A stretch of 64,000 bases of DNA from Gemmata palustris (GTDB lineage: Bacteria; Planctomycetota; Planctomycetia; Gemmatales; Gemmataceae): the NCBI RefSeq assembly GCF_017939745.1, contig NZ_JAGKQQ010000001.1, positions 5,952,001 to 6,016,000 of the forward strand. Direction: 5' to 3'. Position 1 is the stretch's first letter, and each line of letters starts with the position of its first letter. Made by a program: the position numbers and the translations under genes. This document shows positions 35,117 to 43,019 of the stretch, piece by piece. Under the pieces are notes generated by a model. That model saw only the letters and a program-made list of their open reading frames with translations. It had not been told where the DNA came from and made no database searches.

Positions 35117-35410
35117 TCACGCGGGCCGAATTTCCAACACCACGGCGCCGATCGGTGCCTCCGAAGCGACCGTGAAGATCACTTCGTTTCGGGGGCTGAG
35201 CAGAGTAGTAATGTCCACCGCGAAAGGCGTCGGTACTTCGACGGTGGCCCCATTGACGTGAACCTCGGCAGCGCCGGGAATATGCGCACACACGAGCCAG
35301 ACGCGCTCGTCGGGCGCCAGGGTGCGCGGGCGCCCGAACTTCCGCGCGTGCCGCGTGCCGGCTGGGGTGGAGGTGACGTCCCACGGCGGTCCGAGGCGGA
35401 TCGTGTGCAT
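35117..35410 (-). CDS. Small beta-sandwich protein, GH2 sugar-binding-domain-like
   Basis: A 97-residue protein predicted to be all beta. The pattern HVNGATVEVPTPFAVDITTL followed by LSPRNEVIFTV closely follows the jelly-roll carbohydrate-binding domain of family 2 glycoside hydrolases (VNG...TPF..DIT.LL...N.I.V). It has no signal peptide, catalytic domain or membrane segment. The frame is open to 35464 but that extension is encoded by the arm of a palindrome, so ATG 35410 is preferred; the ribosome binding site is weak. It might be a stand-alone binding module or the remnant of a bigger enzyme. The upstream palindrome may carry regulatory or termination function. Confidence 0.6.
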   Translation of the reverse strand: MHTIRLGPPWDVTSTPAGTRHARKFGRPRTLAPDERVWLVCAHIPGAAEVHVNGATVEVPTPFAVDITTLLSPRNEVIFTVASEAPIGAVVLEIRPA

Positions 35411-35438
35411 GGAGAGTTGAGTCCGAAACACGAAGTGC

Positions 35439-35493
35439 GAAGTACGAAAGAAGGCTTCGCTCAAGTCGGGAGCGAAGCCTTCTTTCGTACTTC
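35439..35493. repeat. Perfect 23-bp hairpin between minus-strand genes
   Basis: Arms 35439-35461 and 35471-35493 pair perfectly (left arm begins GAAGTACGAAAGAAGGCTTC) around a 9-base loop. It sits 24 bases past the stop of the TPR gene and may end its transcript; the following bases on the minus strand are not T-rich. Confidence 0.85.
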
Positions 35494-35517
35494 AAATTTT
35501 GAATTTGCCCGACTCGG

Positions 35518-36993
35518 TCAGGCCGACTGCAACCGGTCGTGCCACTCGTCGAGCAGTTTGCCGATGTTCTTGAACGAGAAGTCGAGGTTGGCCAACTCGT
35601 GGCCGAGGTCGATCGCGCGGGGCAGGTCGCCGTTTTCGGCAGCGCCGCTCGCGAGTTGGAAGAGCAGCTCCTTTTTCACCGCTTCTTCGGTTTCGGGCAC
35701 CCCGGCCAAGCCCTCTTCAAAGTTGCGCTGCGCGAGCCGCCAGTTGTTCCGCTTCTTGAAGCACATCCCGAGGAGCAGCGCCGCGCGCCACTTCAGCCGC
35801 TCGTCGCGCCGGGCGAGTTGCAATTCAGCAATCGCCTCGTCCACGCGATCGACCTTCAGCAACCGCGTACCGAGTTCGATGCGGTGGCTCAGTTCGTTGG
35901 GGGACCGGTCCGCCTTCACGCGGAACAGCTCGATCTCGCGGGTGTTGACTTCCTTCACCAACTGCGCCCGCAGAGCGGCCAGTTCCGCCTCGGTCATCTC
36001 CTCGCCGGTCGCGGGAACGTCGGTGTCGTCGTCGGTCGCGGCTCGTGCTTTTTCTTTGAGTTTGCGGAACCGCGCGTCCGCGATTTCGAGGTTCTTGCGA
36101 ACCGGTGCGAGGTCGAGTTCCATCAGCTCCAGTCGGATCTGGAACGCATTGCCGGTCGGCCCCAGCCCGCGCTGGAGCACGTCGCGGGCGCGGTCCTCCT
36201 GCCCGTTCTTGCGGTACACGCCGGCCAGTTGAAGGTACAGTGACGGTTCGGTCGGGTCGGCCTCGATGCGCTTCATCAGCGGCTCGGCTTCGCGCGCGAG
36301 CTTGTCCTGCTTTTCGTTCGCGCGCGACTCGATCCGGCCGAGGATCGGCGATTCCTTCGTGCCGGCCGCCGCCTCTTCGTAGCCGCCCTTCTGAATGACG
36401 GAGCTCGCGGCGAGGTCTTTCGCCTTGTGCTGTGCTTCGACGTCGGACGGGTTGGTGTCGCGAACGAGCTGCCACAGCACCATCGCCTTCTGGAAGTCCC
36501 CGCGCTTCTCGAACTGGCGCGCGAGCGCGCGGTTGAGGGTGGCGTCCTTGGGGTACTTTTGCCGCGCCTGATCGAGCGTGAACACCGCGAGGTCCGACAG
36601 CCCGAGCGCATCAAACGCTTCGGCCATGTCCATCTGCGCGCCCTGGTCCCAGGGGTTACGGCAGAGCACCTGTTCGCCGTACTCGAGCGCCTTCACGTAG
36701 TCGCGGTTGCGCTTGGCGACGCGCAACTTGGCCTTCCACCGTGGCGTCGTGAGGAACGCGAACCGGCTCCCGCGCAAGTTGTTCCCGTACTTCGCCTTCT
36801 GCGTATCGCGGAGCTGCTTGCGGTAAAAGAAGTTGCCCGGATCGAGCCGACAACAGGTGAGCAGCAATTGAATGGCGTAGTCGAACCCGCCGTCGGTAAT
36901 GAGCTCTTTGGCTTTGGTGAAGCTCTGTTGCGCGATGCGCTTCTGCTCGGCGGTGGGTGCCGGAACCGCGCTGACGGGCGGTTGGTCGGACAT
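35518..36993 (-). CDS. TPR-repeat protein
   Basis: A 491-residue soluble helical protein made of tetratricopeptide-like repeats, which form superhelical scaffolds for protein-protein contact. Repeats are seen over residues 20-110 (FTKAKELITDGGFDYAIQLL), 140-215 (YGEQVLCRNPWDQGAQMDMA; LARQFEKRGDFQKAMVLW), 270-330 (SLYLQLAGVYRKNGQEDRAR) and 395-475. A charged coiled segment (residues 310-360) joins the halves. No signal peptide, so cytoplasmic. Start 36993 follows GAGGAGAGG; the frame is open to 37068. It is divergent from the Sua5 gene with only 96 bases between them, so their promoters overlap. Partner unknown. Confidence 0.85.
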   Translation of the reverse strand: MSDQPPVSAVPAPTAEQKRIAQQSFTKAKELITDGGFDYAIQLLLTCCRLDPGNFFYRKQLRDTQKAKYGNNLRGSRFAFLTTPRWKAKLRVAKRNRDYVKALEYGEQVLCRNPWDQGAQMDMAEAFDALGLSDLAVFTLDQARQKYPKDATLNRALARQFEKRGDFQKAMVLWQLVRDTNPSDVEAQHKAKDLAASSVIQKGGYEEAAAGTKESPILGRIESRANEKQDKLAREAEPLMKRIEADPTEPSLYLQLAGVYRKNGQEDRARDVLQRGLGPTGNAFQIRLELMELDLAPVRKNLEIADARFRKLKEKARAATDDDTDVPATGEEMTEAELAALRAQLVKEVNTREIELFRVKADRSPNELSHRIELGTRLLKVDRVDEAIAELQLARRDERLKWRAALLLGMCFKKRNNWRLAQRNFEEGLAGVPETEEAVKKELLFQLASGAAENGDLPRAIDLGHELANLDFSFKNIGKLLDEWHDRLQSA

Positions 36994-37089
36994 GGCGGTG
37001 GCCTCTCCTCGCGGGGCGGCGCCGGTGCGCGGGCTGCTCTGGGCGCGTACCATGATGTTGTACCACAAAGGGAAGAGGGAAACTGCGCC

Positions 37090-38112
37090 TTGAACACGGT
37101 CGTACTAAAAGTCGATCCCGCGAACCCCGAACCGGACGTGATCCGCCGGGCGGCGGACGTGATCCGCGCCGGCGGACTGGTCGCGTTCCCCACGGAAACG
37201 GTCTACGGACTCGGAGCGAACGCACTGAGCACGGACGCGGTTTCGGGCATTTTTACTGCAAAGGGCCGGCCCGCCACGAACCCGCTCATCGTTCACATTT
37301 CTGGAATGGTGAGGAACCACCCACAGGTTCCTCAAACACACACCGTCCCGGACGTGTCTGAAGTATTAAACGTTGCGAGCGCCTGGCCCGCGACCGCGGC
37401 GCGGCTCGCGGCGCGGTTCTGGCCCGGGCCACTCACCTTGGTCGTACCGAAGCGCGACAACGTTCCCGATATTGTAACCGCAGGCGGGCAGACGGTGGCG
37501 GTGAGGTGTCCAAACCACCCCGTCGCGCGGGCGCTCATTCGCGCCGCGGGCACGCCGCTCGCGGCGCCGAGCGCGAATCGTAGCACCGAACTTTCCCCCA
37601 CGCGCGCGGAACACGTCCTCAAGAGCCTCAACGGGCGAATCGACCTTCTGTTGGACGGCGGACCGTGTTCCGGCGGCCTCGAATCGACGGTCGTTGACGT
37701 AACGGCCGAATTCCCGCGCGTATTGCGCCCCGGCCTGATTACGGTACCGATGCTGGAAGAAGTGTGCGGCCGGGTCGAATTCGGCACGGCAAGTGGGGGA
37801 ATCGCGCGCGCCCCGGGCCAGATGGTGAAGCACTACAGCCCGCGAACGCCGCTGGTACTAGCCGATGACGCGGACGCGGAACACCAGCGATTGAGAGAAG
37901 GCGGCTTTCGCGTAATCTCGCTCGGCCACGATCTGATTTACGCTTACAAGTCCATTTCAGGCGACCCGGAAGAGTACGCGGCCGACCTGTACGCGGTTCT
38001 CCACGAACTCGACAGCGGGCAATACGACCGCATCGTGATCGAGATGCCTCCCGATACACCCGAGTGGGCAGCGGTGCGCGATCGGCTCACGCGGGCCGCC
38101 GCACACGAATAA
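37090..38112 (+). CDS. tsaC: Threonylcarbamoyl-AMP synthase (Sua5/YrdC/YwlC family)
   Basis: A 340-residue enzyme making threonylcarbamoyl-AMP from threonine, bicarbonate and ATP, the first step of t6A37 tRNA modification. The YrdC domain (about 1-215) shows GGLVAFPTETVYGLGANA, KGRPATNPLIVHI, and SANRSTELSPT; the C-terminal Sua5 domain (about 240-335) starts with SPGQMVKHYSPRTPL-like sequence (here APGQMVKHYSPRTPL). Length matches the long Sua5 form. Translation most likely starts at TTG 37090, 9 bases after AGAGGGA; no ATG or GTG fits better and the longer open frame runs over the divergent TPR gene. No other t6A gene (tsaB, tsaD, tsaE) is near. Confidence 0.92.
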   Translation: MNTVVLKVDPANPEPDVIRRAADVIRAGGLVAFPTETVYGLGANALSTDAVSGIFTAKGRPATNPLIVHISGMVRNHPQVPQTHTVPDVSEVLNVASAWPATAARLAARFWPGPLTLVVPKRDNVPDIVTAGGQTVAVRCPNHPVARALIRAAGTPLAAPSANRSTELSPTRAEHVLKSLNGRIDLLLDGGPCSGGLESTVVDVTAEFPRVLRPGLITVPMLEEVCGRVEFGTASGGIARAPGQMVKHYSPRTPLVLADDADAEHQRLREGGFRVISLGHDLIYAYKSISGDPEEYAADLYAVLHELDSGQYDRIVIEMPPDTPEWAAVRDRLTRAAAHE

Positions 38113-38116
38113 AACC

Positions 38117-38151
38117 GCGAGCGGATCGGGATTCGTCCCCGATCCGCTCGC
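38117..38151. terminator. Bidirectional terminator between tsaC and a DUF1559 gene
   Basis: A perfect 14-bp stem (GCGAGCGGATCGGG 38117-38130, CCCGATCCGCTCGC 38138-38151). On the minus strand GGTTTTATT follows, so it terminates the DUF1559 gene; on the plus strand the tail is ATGACTTCAAAA. Confidence 0.8.
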
Positions 38152-38179
38152 ATGACTTCAAAAGGGCAGCGCGCCCCAA

Positions 38180-39100
38180 TCACGGCGCGTCGGACGGCAG
38201 CGGGTACCCGTCGGAGATGCTCAGCAGGAGTTGCAGCGTGGTGGTACTGATCGAGAACTGCACGCTCTTCACGGACCCGTCCAGGTAGAGCGCGTTGAAG
38301 ACGCCCGTGTGCGACGACCCGAACCCGTGCGTGCCCTCGCTGCACCCGGTGCTCGTCCCCAGATCGGCCTGCACCGCGAAGTTGTGATTGTTCGTCAGCG
38401 TGGTCGCGTCCCAGTTTCCCAGGTTGCCGTAGTCGAGGCCCCACGACCAGCCCGCGCGGTCCACGTTGTCGTTACCGGTCCCGAAGGTCGCTTTGCACAC
38501 GTTCTTCTCAGCGACCGCGATCGTGTTGCTCGTTCCGTCGGACACGGAGACCATGTTCACCCGGCCGAAGTTGTACGGTCGGAACACTCCCTGCCCCGCG
38601 GACGTGCCGTAGCAATTAAAGGCGTTCCCGTAGTAGTCGGTCTGGGCAATGCCGTTGGCGTTGGTCCCGTTGCTGCGGCGCGACGGGCACGCATAAACCG
38701 GGATCGCCGTCCCTTCGATGATCGCCAGATTGGTCGCCTTGTAGACGTTGTCTTGTTCCAGATACGGCAGGATCTGGAACGCCCACCCGCCGCTCGCGTA
38801 GTTGTTCCACGGCGGCGGCGACCCCGACACGGTAATATTCTGGACGTTTGAATCTTGCCGACCGTAGGGCTGATAGTTGAACCCGCCCCCGGGGAAGGCG
38901 TTGTTCGCGTCGTGGCACGAGTGCAGAGCGAGACCGATCTGTTTGAGATTATTTTGGCACTTCATTCGTGACGCCGCCTCGCGCACCTTCTGCACGGCGG
39001 GCAGCAGCAGACCGATCAGAACGGCGATGATCGCGATCACCACCAGTAACTCGATGAGCGTAAAAGCGCGCCGACCCGAGTGGGCCTTGGGAGAGAACAT
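38180..39100 (-). CDS. DUF1559 domain protein with prepilin-type N-terminus
   Basis: A 306-residue planctomycete DUF1559 protein. Leader [12 protein letters not shown] is cut before FTLIE (Glu5) and a hydrophobic helix ([19 protein letters not shown]) follows, then the family start [20 protein letters not shown]. The C-terminus has the H-x-G...DGSV motif ([20 protein letters not shown]). DUF1559 proteins form very large families in planctomycetes and are thought to be pilin-like surface proteins handled by prepilin peptidase. Start 39100 follows GTGAGG; the frame is open to 39184. It is divergent from an ECF sigma factor whose own C-terminus resembles DUF1559, so both may be functionally linked. 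Confidence 0.93.
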   Translation of the reverse strand: MFSPKAHSGRRAFTLIELLVVIAIIAVLIGLLLPAVQKVREAASRMKCQNNLKQIGLALHSCHDANNAFPGGGFNYQPYGRQDSNVQNITVSGSPPPWNNYASGGWAFQILPYLEQDNVYKATNLAIIEGTAIPVYACPSRRSNGTNANGIAQTDYYGNAFNCYGTSAGQGVFRPYNFGRVNMVSVSDGTSNTIAVAEKNVCKATFGTGNDNVDRAGWSWGLDYGNLGNWDATTLTNNHNFAVQADLGTSTGCSEGTHGFGSSHTGVFNALYLDGSVKSVQFSISTTTLQLLLSISDGYPLPSDAP

Positions 39101-39466
39101 TTGGACCTCACAACCAAAGAATTGAGAGCAAGCGGCAGGGCGTTGCGGGCAAAACTGCGACATGGGCAAAAGCGGACGCAGCACTTTTGGATACCGTTTC
39201 CATGCACGGCACTTACAGCAAACTCAGGAACGAAAAAGATGAGAATCGAGCGATCTTCGTCATCTTTGCCAAACCACCATTGAGACAAAAATATACGCGT
39301 AACGATCGCCGACGATGCGGACGTTGTCGGCTTTACGCTCGTCGGAGTGTAACTCTTGAGAATGCACTCCTTCGGGGCGGGGATTTTTCAAAAAGTCAGC
39401 AACTCGCGTATGCGATCGCTGGCCGCGCGCCTCTTCGGGAGTGAGAGGCCGATTAATGGGTGACTC
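39101..39466. other. 366-base divergent promoter region
   Basis: No gene is seen. It must carry promoters for the DUF1559 gene (leftward) and the ECF-DUF1559 fusion gene (rightward). The stretch 39230-39310 is AT-richer (AACGAAAAAGATGAG; GACAAAAATATACGCG). If the sigma factor controls its neighbour, its target promoter should lie here. Confidence 0.5.
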
Positions 39467-41260
39467 ATGAGCGGGACCGGGATCAACAACTATCTGCGGG
39501 CGGTGGGCATCGATCCGGCCGCGACCGGGCCGAGCGACGCCGAACTCGTCGCCCGGTTCAGCGCGGCACAGGACGAGGCCGCGTTCGAGTTGTTGGTCTG
39601 GCGCCACGCGCCGCTGTTGCAGCGGGTGTGTCGGTCCGTGCTGAGGGACCAGCACGCGGCCGAGGACGCGACCCAGGCGACCTTCCTCGCGCTCGCGCGC
39701 AAGGCGGGTACGTTTACCGGGCGCGGGACCGTGGTCGGGTGGTTGTACCGCGTCGCCCGGCGCGTGTCGGTGCGGCTCGCGAAGCAGCGCGCCCGGTACC
39801 CGGCCGCCAGCGCGGAACTCGATCGCGTTCCCGCCCCCGACGGTCCCGGGGCGCCCGCGGACACCGGCCCCCTGTGCGAAGAGATCGATCGGTTGCCGGA
39901 ACGGTACCGCGTTCCCGTGCTGCTGTGCTTCTTTGAGGGGCTGACCCACACGGAAGCCGCACGTCGGACCGGGTTACCGGTCGGCACGATCGCCGGTCGG
40001 CTGTCACGGGCCAAGGTACTGCTCGCGCGCCGATTGTCTCGGCGCGGGGGCGCGCTCGTCGCCGTGGCCCTTCCGGTCGTGTCGGGCACGTTCGTCGGCT
40101 CCACCGCCCGGGCCGCGGCACTGTTCGCCACCGGTCACCCCATCGCGCCTCTCGTTTCTGGTTCCGTTCTTTCCCTAGCCCGAGGAGCGACCCAACCCAT
40201 GATCTCGTCATTCAAACTGACCGCCGCCGTTGCTGTGGTCTGCACCGTGTCCGCAGGCGTGTGGGCCTTCAACGCCCCCGCTCCCGTGCCAAATGAGGAC
40301 ACGCCCCCCGCAGCGGCGCTGACCGCACCAAACGGGGACGCGCCACCCGTAGCGGCGCTGACCGCAGTAGATCCACCGGCCCCGAAGTCGGACGCGCGCA
40401 TCGCCGGCGCGGTCCAACGGGCCAAGAGCGCGAACACGCTCAAGCAGATCCTGATCGCGATTCACAACTACGCGGACGCCTATGGTGCGGTACCGCAGGA
40501 CATCGTGGACAAGAACGGTAAGCCGCTACTGAGTTGGCGCGTCGCGATCCTGCCCTTTGTCGAGCACGAAAGACTCTACAAAGAATTCAAACTGGACGAA
40601 CCGTGGGACTCGGCGACCAACAAGAAGCTACTGGCACAGATGCCCAATCTGTTCCGCGTCACGGACCAGGCGAAAGGCGAGACCAAAACCTACTACCGGG
40701 TGTTCTCCGGGCCGGGGGCCGCGTTCGAGACGGGCCAAAAGCTCACCTTCGCCGGCATCACGGACGGGCTGTCGAACACGATCGGCGTGGTCGAGGCCGG
40801 CCCGCCGAGCGAGTGGACCAAGCCCGGGGACATCGCTTACGATCCGAAGAAGCCGTTCCCGAAGCTCGAAGGGCCGTTCAAGAACGTCGTCATGGCCGGC
40901 ATGATGGACGGGTCGATCGTTCCCTTCAAACCGGACCTCGACCGCGCCGAGTTTCGCAAGTTCGTTGAACGGGCCGACGGGCAGGTCGTTAACATCGATG
41001 ACGCGAAGGCGGACGTCACCGCGCTCACAAAGGAAGACCTGAACGCGCTCGATAAAGTTCTGAAGGAAGACGCCGAATTGAGCACGCGATTCGCGAAGCT
41101 CTTGGCCGAACGAACGAAGCTGCTCGAGCAACTCGCCAAGAAGCCCGCGCCCGAGCTGGATCTCGAAAAGTTCAGTGACGAACAAACCGCGCTCCGGGCG
41201 CACATCGTCCGACTCGAAGAACAAATCGAAATGCTGAAAAAGGCCCTTGAGAAGAAATAG
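39467..41260 (+). CDS. ECF sigma factor fused to a transmembrane segment and DUF1559-like domain
   Basis: A 597-residue fusion. Residues 24-105 are sigma region 2 (DEAAFELLVWRHAPLLQRVC, HAAEDATQATFLALARKA, WLYRVARRVSVRLAKQ); 138-190 are region 4 (LPERYRVPVLLCFFEGLTHT, then EAARRTGLPVGTIAGRLSRA). A membrane helix follows (about 251-269, TAAVAVVCTVSAGVWAF), then a Pro/Ala linker with two short repeats, a DUF1559-like domain (about 318-490: ANTLKQILIAIHNYADAYGA, GITDGLSNTIGVVEAG, MAGMMDGSIVPF) and a coiled-coil tail. ECF factors with C-terminal extensions are known in Gemmata relatives (ECF01-Gob group). Membrane tethering implies the far end senses an envelope state. Neighbours a DUF1559 gene. 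Confidence 0.93.
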   Translation: MSGTGINNYLRAVGIDPAATGPSDAELVARFSAAQDEAAFELLVWRHAPLLQRVCRSVLRDQHAAEDATQATFLALARKAGTFTGRGTVVGWLYRVARRVSVRLAKQRARYPAASAELDRVPAPDGPGAPADTGPLCEEIDRLPERYRVPVLLCFFEGLTHTEAARRTGLPVGTIAGRLSRAKVLLARRLSRRGGALVAVALPVVSGTFVGSTARAAALFATGHPIAPLVSGSVLSLARGATQPMISSFKLTAAVAVVCTVSAGVWAFNAPAPVPNEDTPPAAALTAPNGDAPPVAALTAVDPPAPKSDARIAGAVQRAKSANTLKQILIAIHNYADAYGAVPQDIVDKNGKPLLSWRVAILPFVEHERLYKEFKLDEPWDSATNKKLLAQMPNLFRVTDQAKGETKTYYRVFSGPGAAFETGQKLTFAGITDGLSNTIGVVEAGPPSEWTKPGDIAYDPKKPFPKLEGPFKNVVMAGMMDGSIVPFKPDLDRAEFRKFVERADGQVVNIDDAKADVTALTKEDLNALDKVLKEDAELSTRFAKLLAERTKLLEQLAKKPAPELDLEKFSDEQTALRAHIVRLEEQIEMLKKALEKK

Positions 41261-41433
41261 CCTTCACCCGGCGACGCGGGCTCAAAAGCTTGTGCCGCCG
41301 GGAACCCATCACCAATTCGGCTTTTCGAGTGACCGCGACGCGGACCGACGGTAAGCTCCCCCCATCCCCGGTTACTCAACCGGGTCAAGCACTTCGAGCA
41401 AGACGGCTGCAAATCCGCGTCACGGAGAACAAC

Positions 41434-42429
41434 ATGTTCGCGCGATCGCTGTTCGTTGGCGTGCTCGTCACGATGTGGGGGGCGCCCGCGTTCGCGGAGG
41501 AGCCGACCGCGCGAGTCGTCAAGTTCCACGGTTACACGGAGGCCATCGAAATAAAGCTCGGGAAGACGCGAGCCGTGCTGTGCCCGCAAGCCGGCGGGCG
41601 CGTGCTGGAGTTCTCGGTCGATGGCGCGGACGCGATGTACTTCGAGGCCGCTGAAAAGAACTGGCAACCAGGGAAGCCGGGACCGATCACCGCGGGCCGG
41701 TTCGATTACGGACCGGAACTGACTGTGACCCCGCACCCGAAAGCGTGGGGCGGCGAGTGGACCGCCGAGATCACCAAGACCAACTCCGTCAAACTTACGA
41801 GCCCGCCCGAAGATGGAGGCATTCAACTCACTCGCGAGTTCCGGCTCGTTCCGCACGGCAAGTCCGTGGGCCTGTCGTGCAAGCAGACAATGGCGAACGT
41901 CGCGAAGGAGACACGCGAAGTGTGCCACTGGGGACGGTCGTTTTCACCCGGCGGTGGGATCTGTGTGATCCCGCTCGGCGACCGCCCGAGCCGGTTCCCG
42001 AGCAAGTACGCGATGTACGAAGACAACACCGTCATCAACGTGAAGGCGACCGACGAGCGCATCCGCGAGCGCGACGGGTTCCTCGAAATCCTGGCTCCTC
42101 CGCGGAAGCCGAAACTGGGGTTCGACACGTATGCCGGGTGGCTCGCCTACGTCATGCCCAACGACACGGTGTTCGTGAAGCGCTACCCGACGTACCCCGA
42201 CCGCGTTTACAACGAAGCGGCGGGGCTGACGCTCTCGGTCTGGTCCCCGAACGGTCCGCAAATCGAACTCGAACCGATCGGCCCGCGCGAGCACCTGAAG
42301 CCCGGTGAGTCCGCGTCGTTCATCGAAGACTGGTGGTTACTATCGCACCCCTTCCCGAAGAAGGGGCAGCAGATCGATTTGAAGGCACTCGCCGAACAAG
42401 TCGCGAAACAGACGATCGTGACGAAGTAG
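41434..42429 (+). CDS. Exported DUF4380 protein (galactose-mutarotase-like fold)
   Basis: A 331-residue exported protein. A signal peptide (FARSLFVGVLVTMWGAPAFA) is followed by a DUF4380-type domain related to the beta-sandwich of galactose mutarotases: AVLCPQAGGRVLEFSVDG, then the long strand-rich region to IEDWWLLSHPFP. Family members occur next to carbohydrate genes in planctomycetes; no enzyme activity has been established. Start 41434 follows CGGAGAACAAC; the frame is open to 41290. It lies 173 bases after the sigma factor gene on the same strand and is closed by a bidirectional hairpin before the OsmC gene. Confidence 0.82.
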   Translation: MFARSLFVGVLVTMWGAPAFAEEPTARVVKFHGYTEAIEIKLGKTRAVLCPQAGGRVLEFSVDGADAMYFEAAEKNWQPGKPGPITAGRFDYGPELTVTPHPKAWGGEWTAEITKTNSVKLTSPPEDGGIQLTREFRLVPHGKSVGLSCKQTMANVAKETREVCHWGRSFSPGGGICVIPLGDRPSRFPSKYAMYEDNTVINVKATDERIRERDGFLEILAPPRKPKLGFDTYAGWLAYVMPNDTVFVKRYPTYPDRVYNEAAGLTLSVWSPNGPQIELEPIGPREHLKPGESASFIEDWWLLSHPFPKKGQQIDLKALAEQVAKQTIVTK

Positions 42430-42480
42430 TGCGCGGGCGAGTTGGTGTGGATCTTGATTTCGCACAAATCTACATGACAA

Positions 42481-42515
42481 CACGAACCCGCGCTCCACTT
42501 GAGCGCGGGTTCGTG
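42481..42515. terminator. Hairpin between convergent DUF4380 and OsmC genes
   Basis: Perfect 15-bp stem CACGAACCCGCGCTC / GAGCGCGGGTTCGTG with a 5-base loop; TTG follows on both strands. Placed midway between convergent stops, it can end both transcripts. Confidence 0.7.
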
Positions 42516-42547
42516 TTGCAAAACGATCTCGTTCAATATCTGGCGAT

Positions 42548-42979
42548 TCAGCCCACCAGAGTCGCATCAAGCGTGATCTCGGCCTTGAGCAACTTGGACA
42601 CCGGGCACCCGGCCTTTGCCATGCCGGTGAGCTTCTCGAACGTTGCTTGGTCGGCTCCCGGAATCTTGGCCCTCAGGGTCAAGTGAACGGCGGTGATCGC
42701 GAACCCGCCTTCCACCTGCTCCAGCGTGACTTCCGCGGACGTGTCCATCTGCTCCGCGGTGAGCTTGGCCTCACCCAAAATCAGCGACAGCGCCATCGTG
42801 AAGCAGCCCGCGTGGGCCGCGGCGATCAGCTCTTCGGGGTTGCTCCCGCGCTGGCCCTCGAACCGGCTCGCGAAGCCGTAGGGGTACGCCGTGAGCGCGC
42901 CGCTCTCGGTCGAGAGCGCGCCTTTGCCGTCCTTGATCCCGCCCTGCCACGCCGCCGAACCTTTGCGCTTGATCTTCAT
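42548..42979 (-). CDS. OsmC/Ohr family peroxiredoxin
   Basis: A 143-residue protein of the OsmC family, thiol peroxidases acting on organic hydroperoxides. The two redox cysteines are in AAHAGCFTMALS and AKAGCPVSKLL, and the typical SNPEELIAAAHA stretch is present (RGSNPEELIAAAHAG), the OsmC rather than Ohr pattern. Start 42979 follows AGGGAG; the frame is open to 43012. It lies 40 bases downstream of the EmrB-type gene on the same strand, so a common transcript with the efflux pair is likely, linking oxidant defence with export of toxic compounds. Confidence 0.93.
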   Translation of the reverse strand: MKIKRKGSAAWQGGIKDGKGALSTESGALTAYPYGFASRFEGQRGSNPEELIAAAHAGCFTMALSLILGEAKLTAEQMDTSAEVTLEQVEGGFAITAVHLTLRAKIPGADQATFEKLTGMAKAGCPVSKLLKAEITLDATLVG

Positions 42980-43019
42980 CCGAATGCTCCCTGGGAACGC
43001 TCTCAACAACACAACCCAC

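Noticed and set aside
37090..37341. An alternative longer start for tsaC far upstream (open frame from 36427).
   Set aside because: The extension is antisense to the TPR gene and has no similarity to Sua5; the TTG with a ribosome binding site gives a normal N-terminus.
39187..39444. An 85-codon plus-strand frame in the divergent gap.
   Set aside because: No ribosome binding site, biased composition, and it lies within the expected promoter region of two genes.
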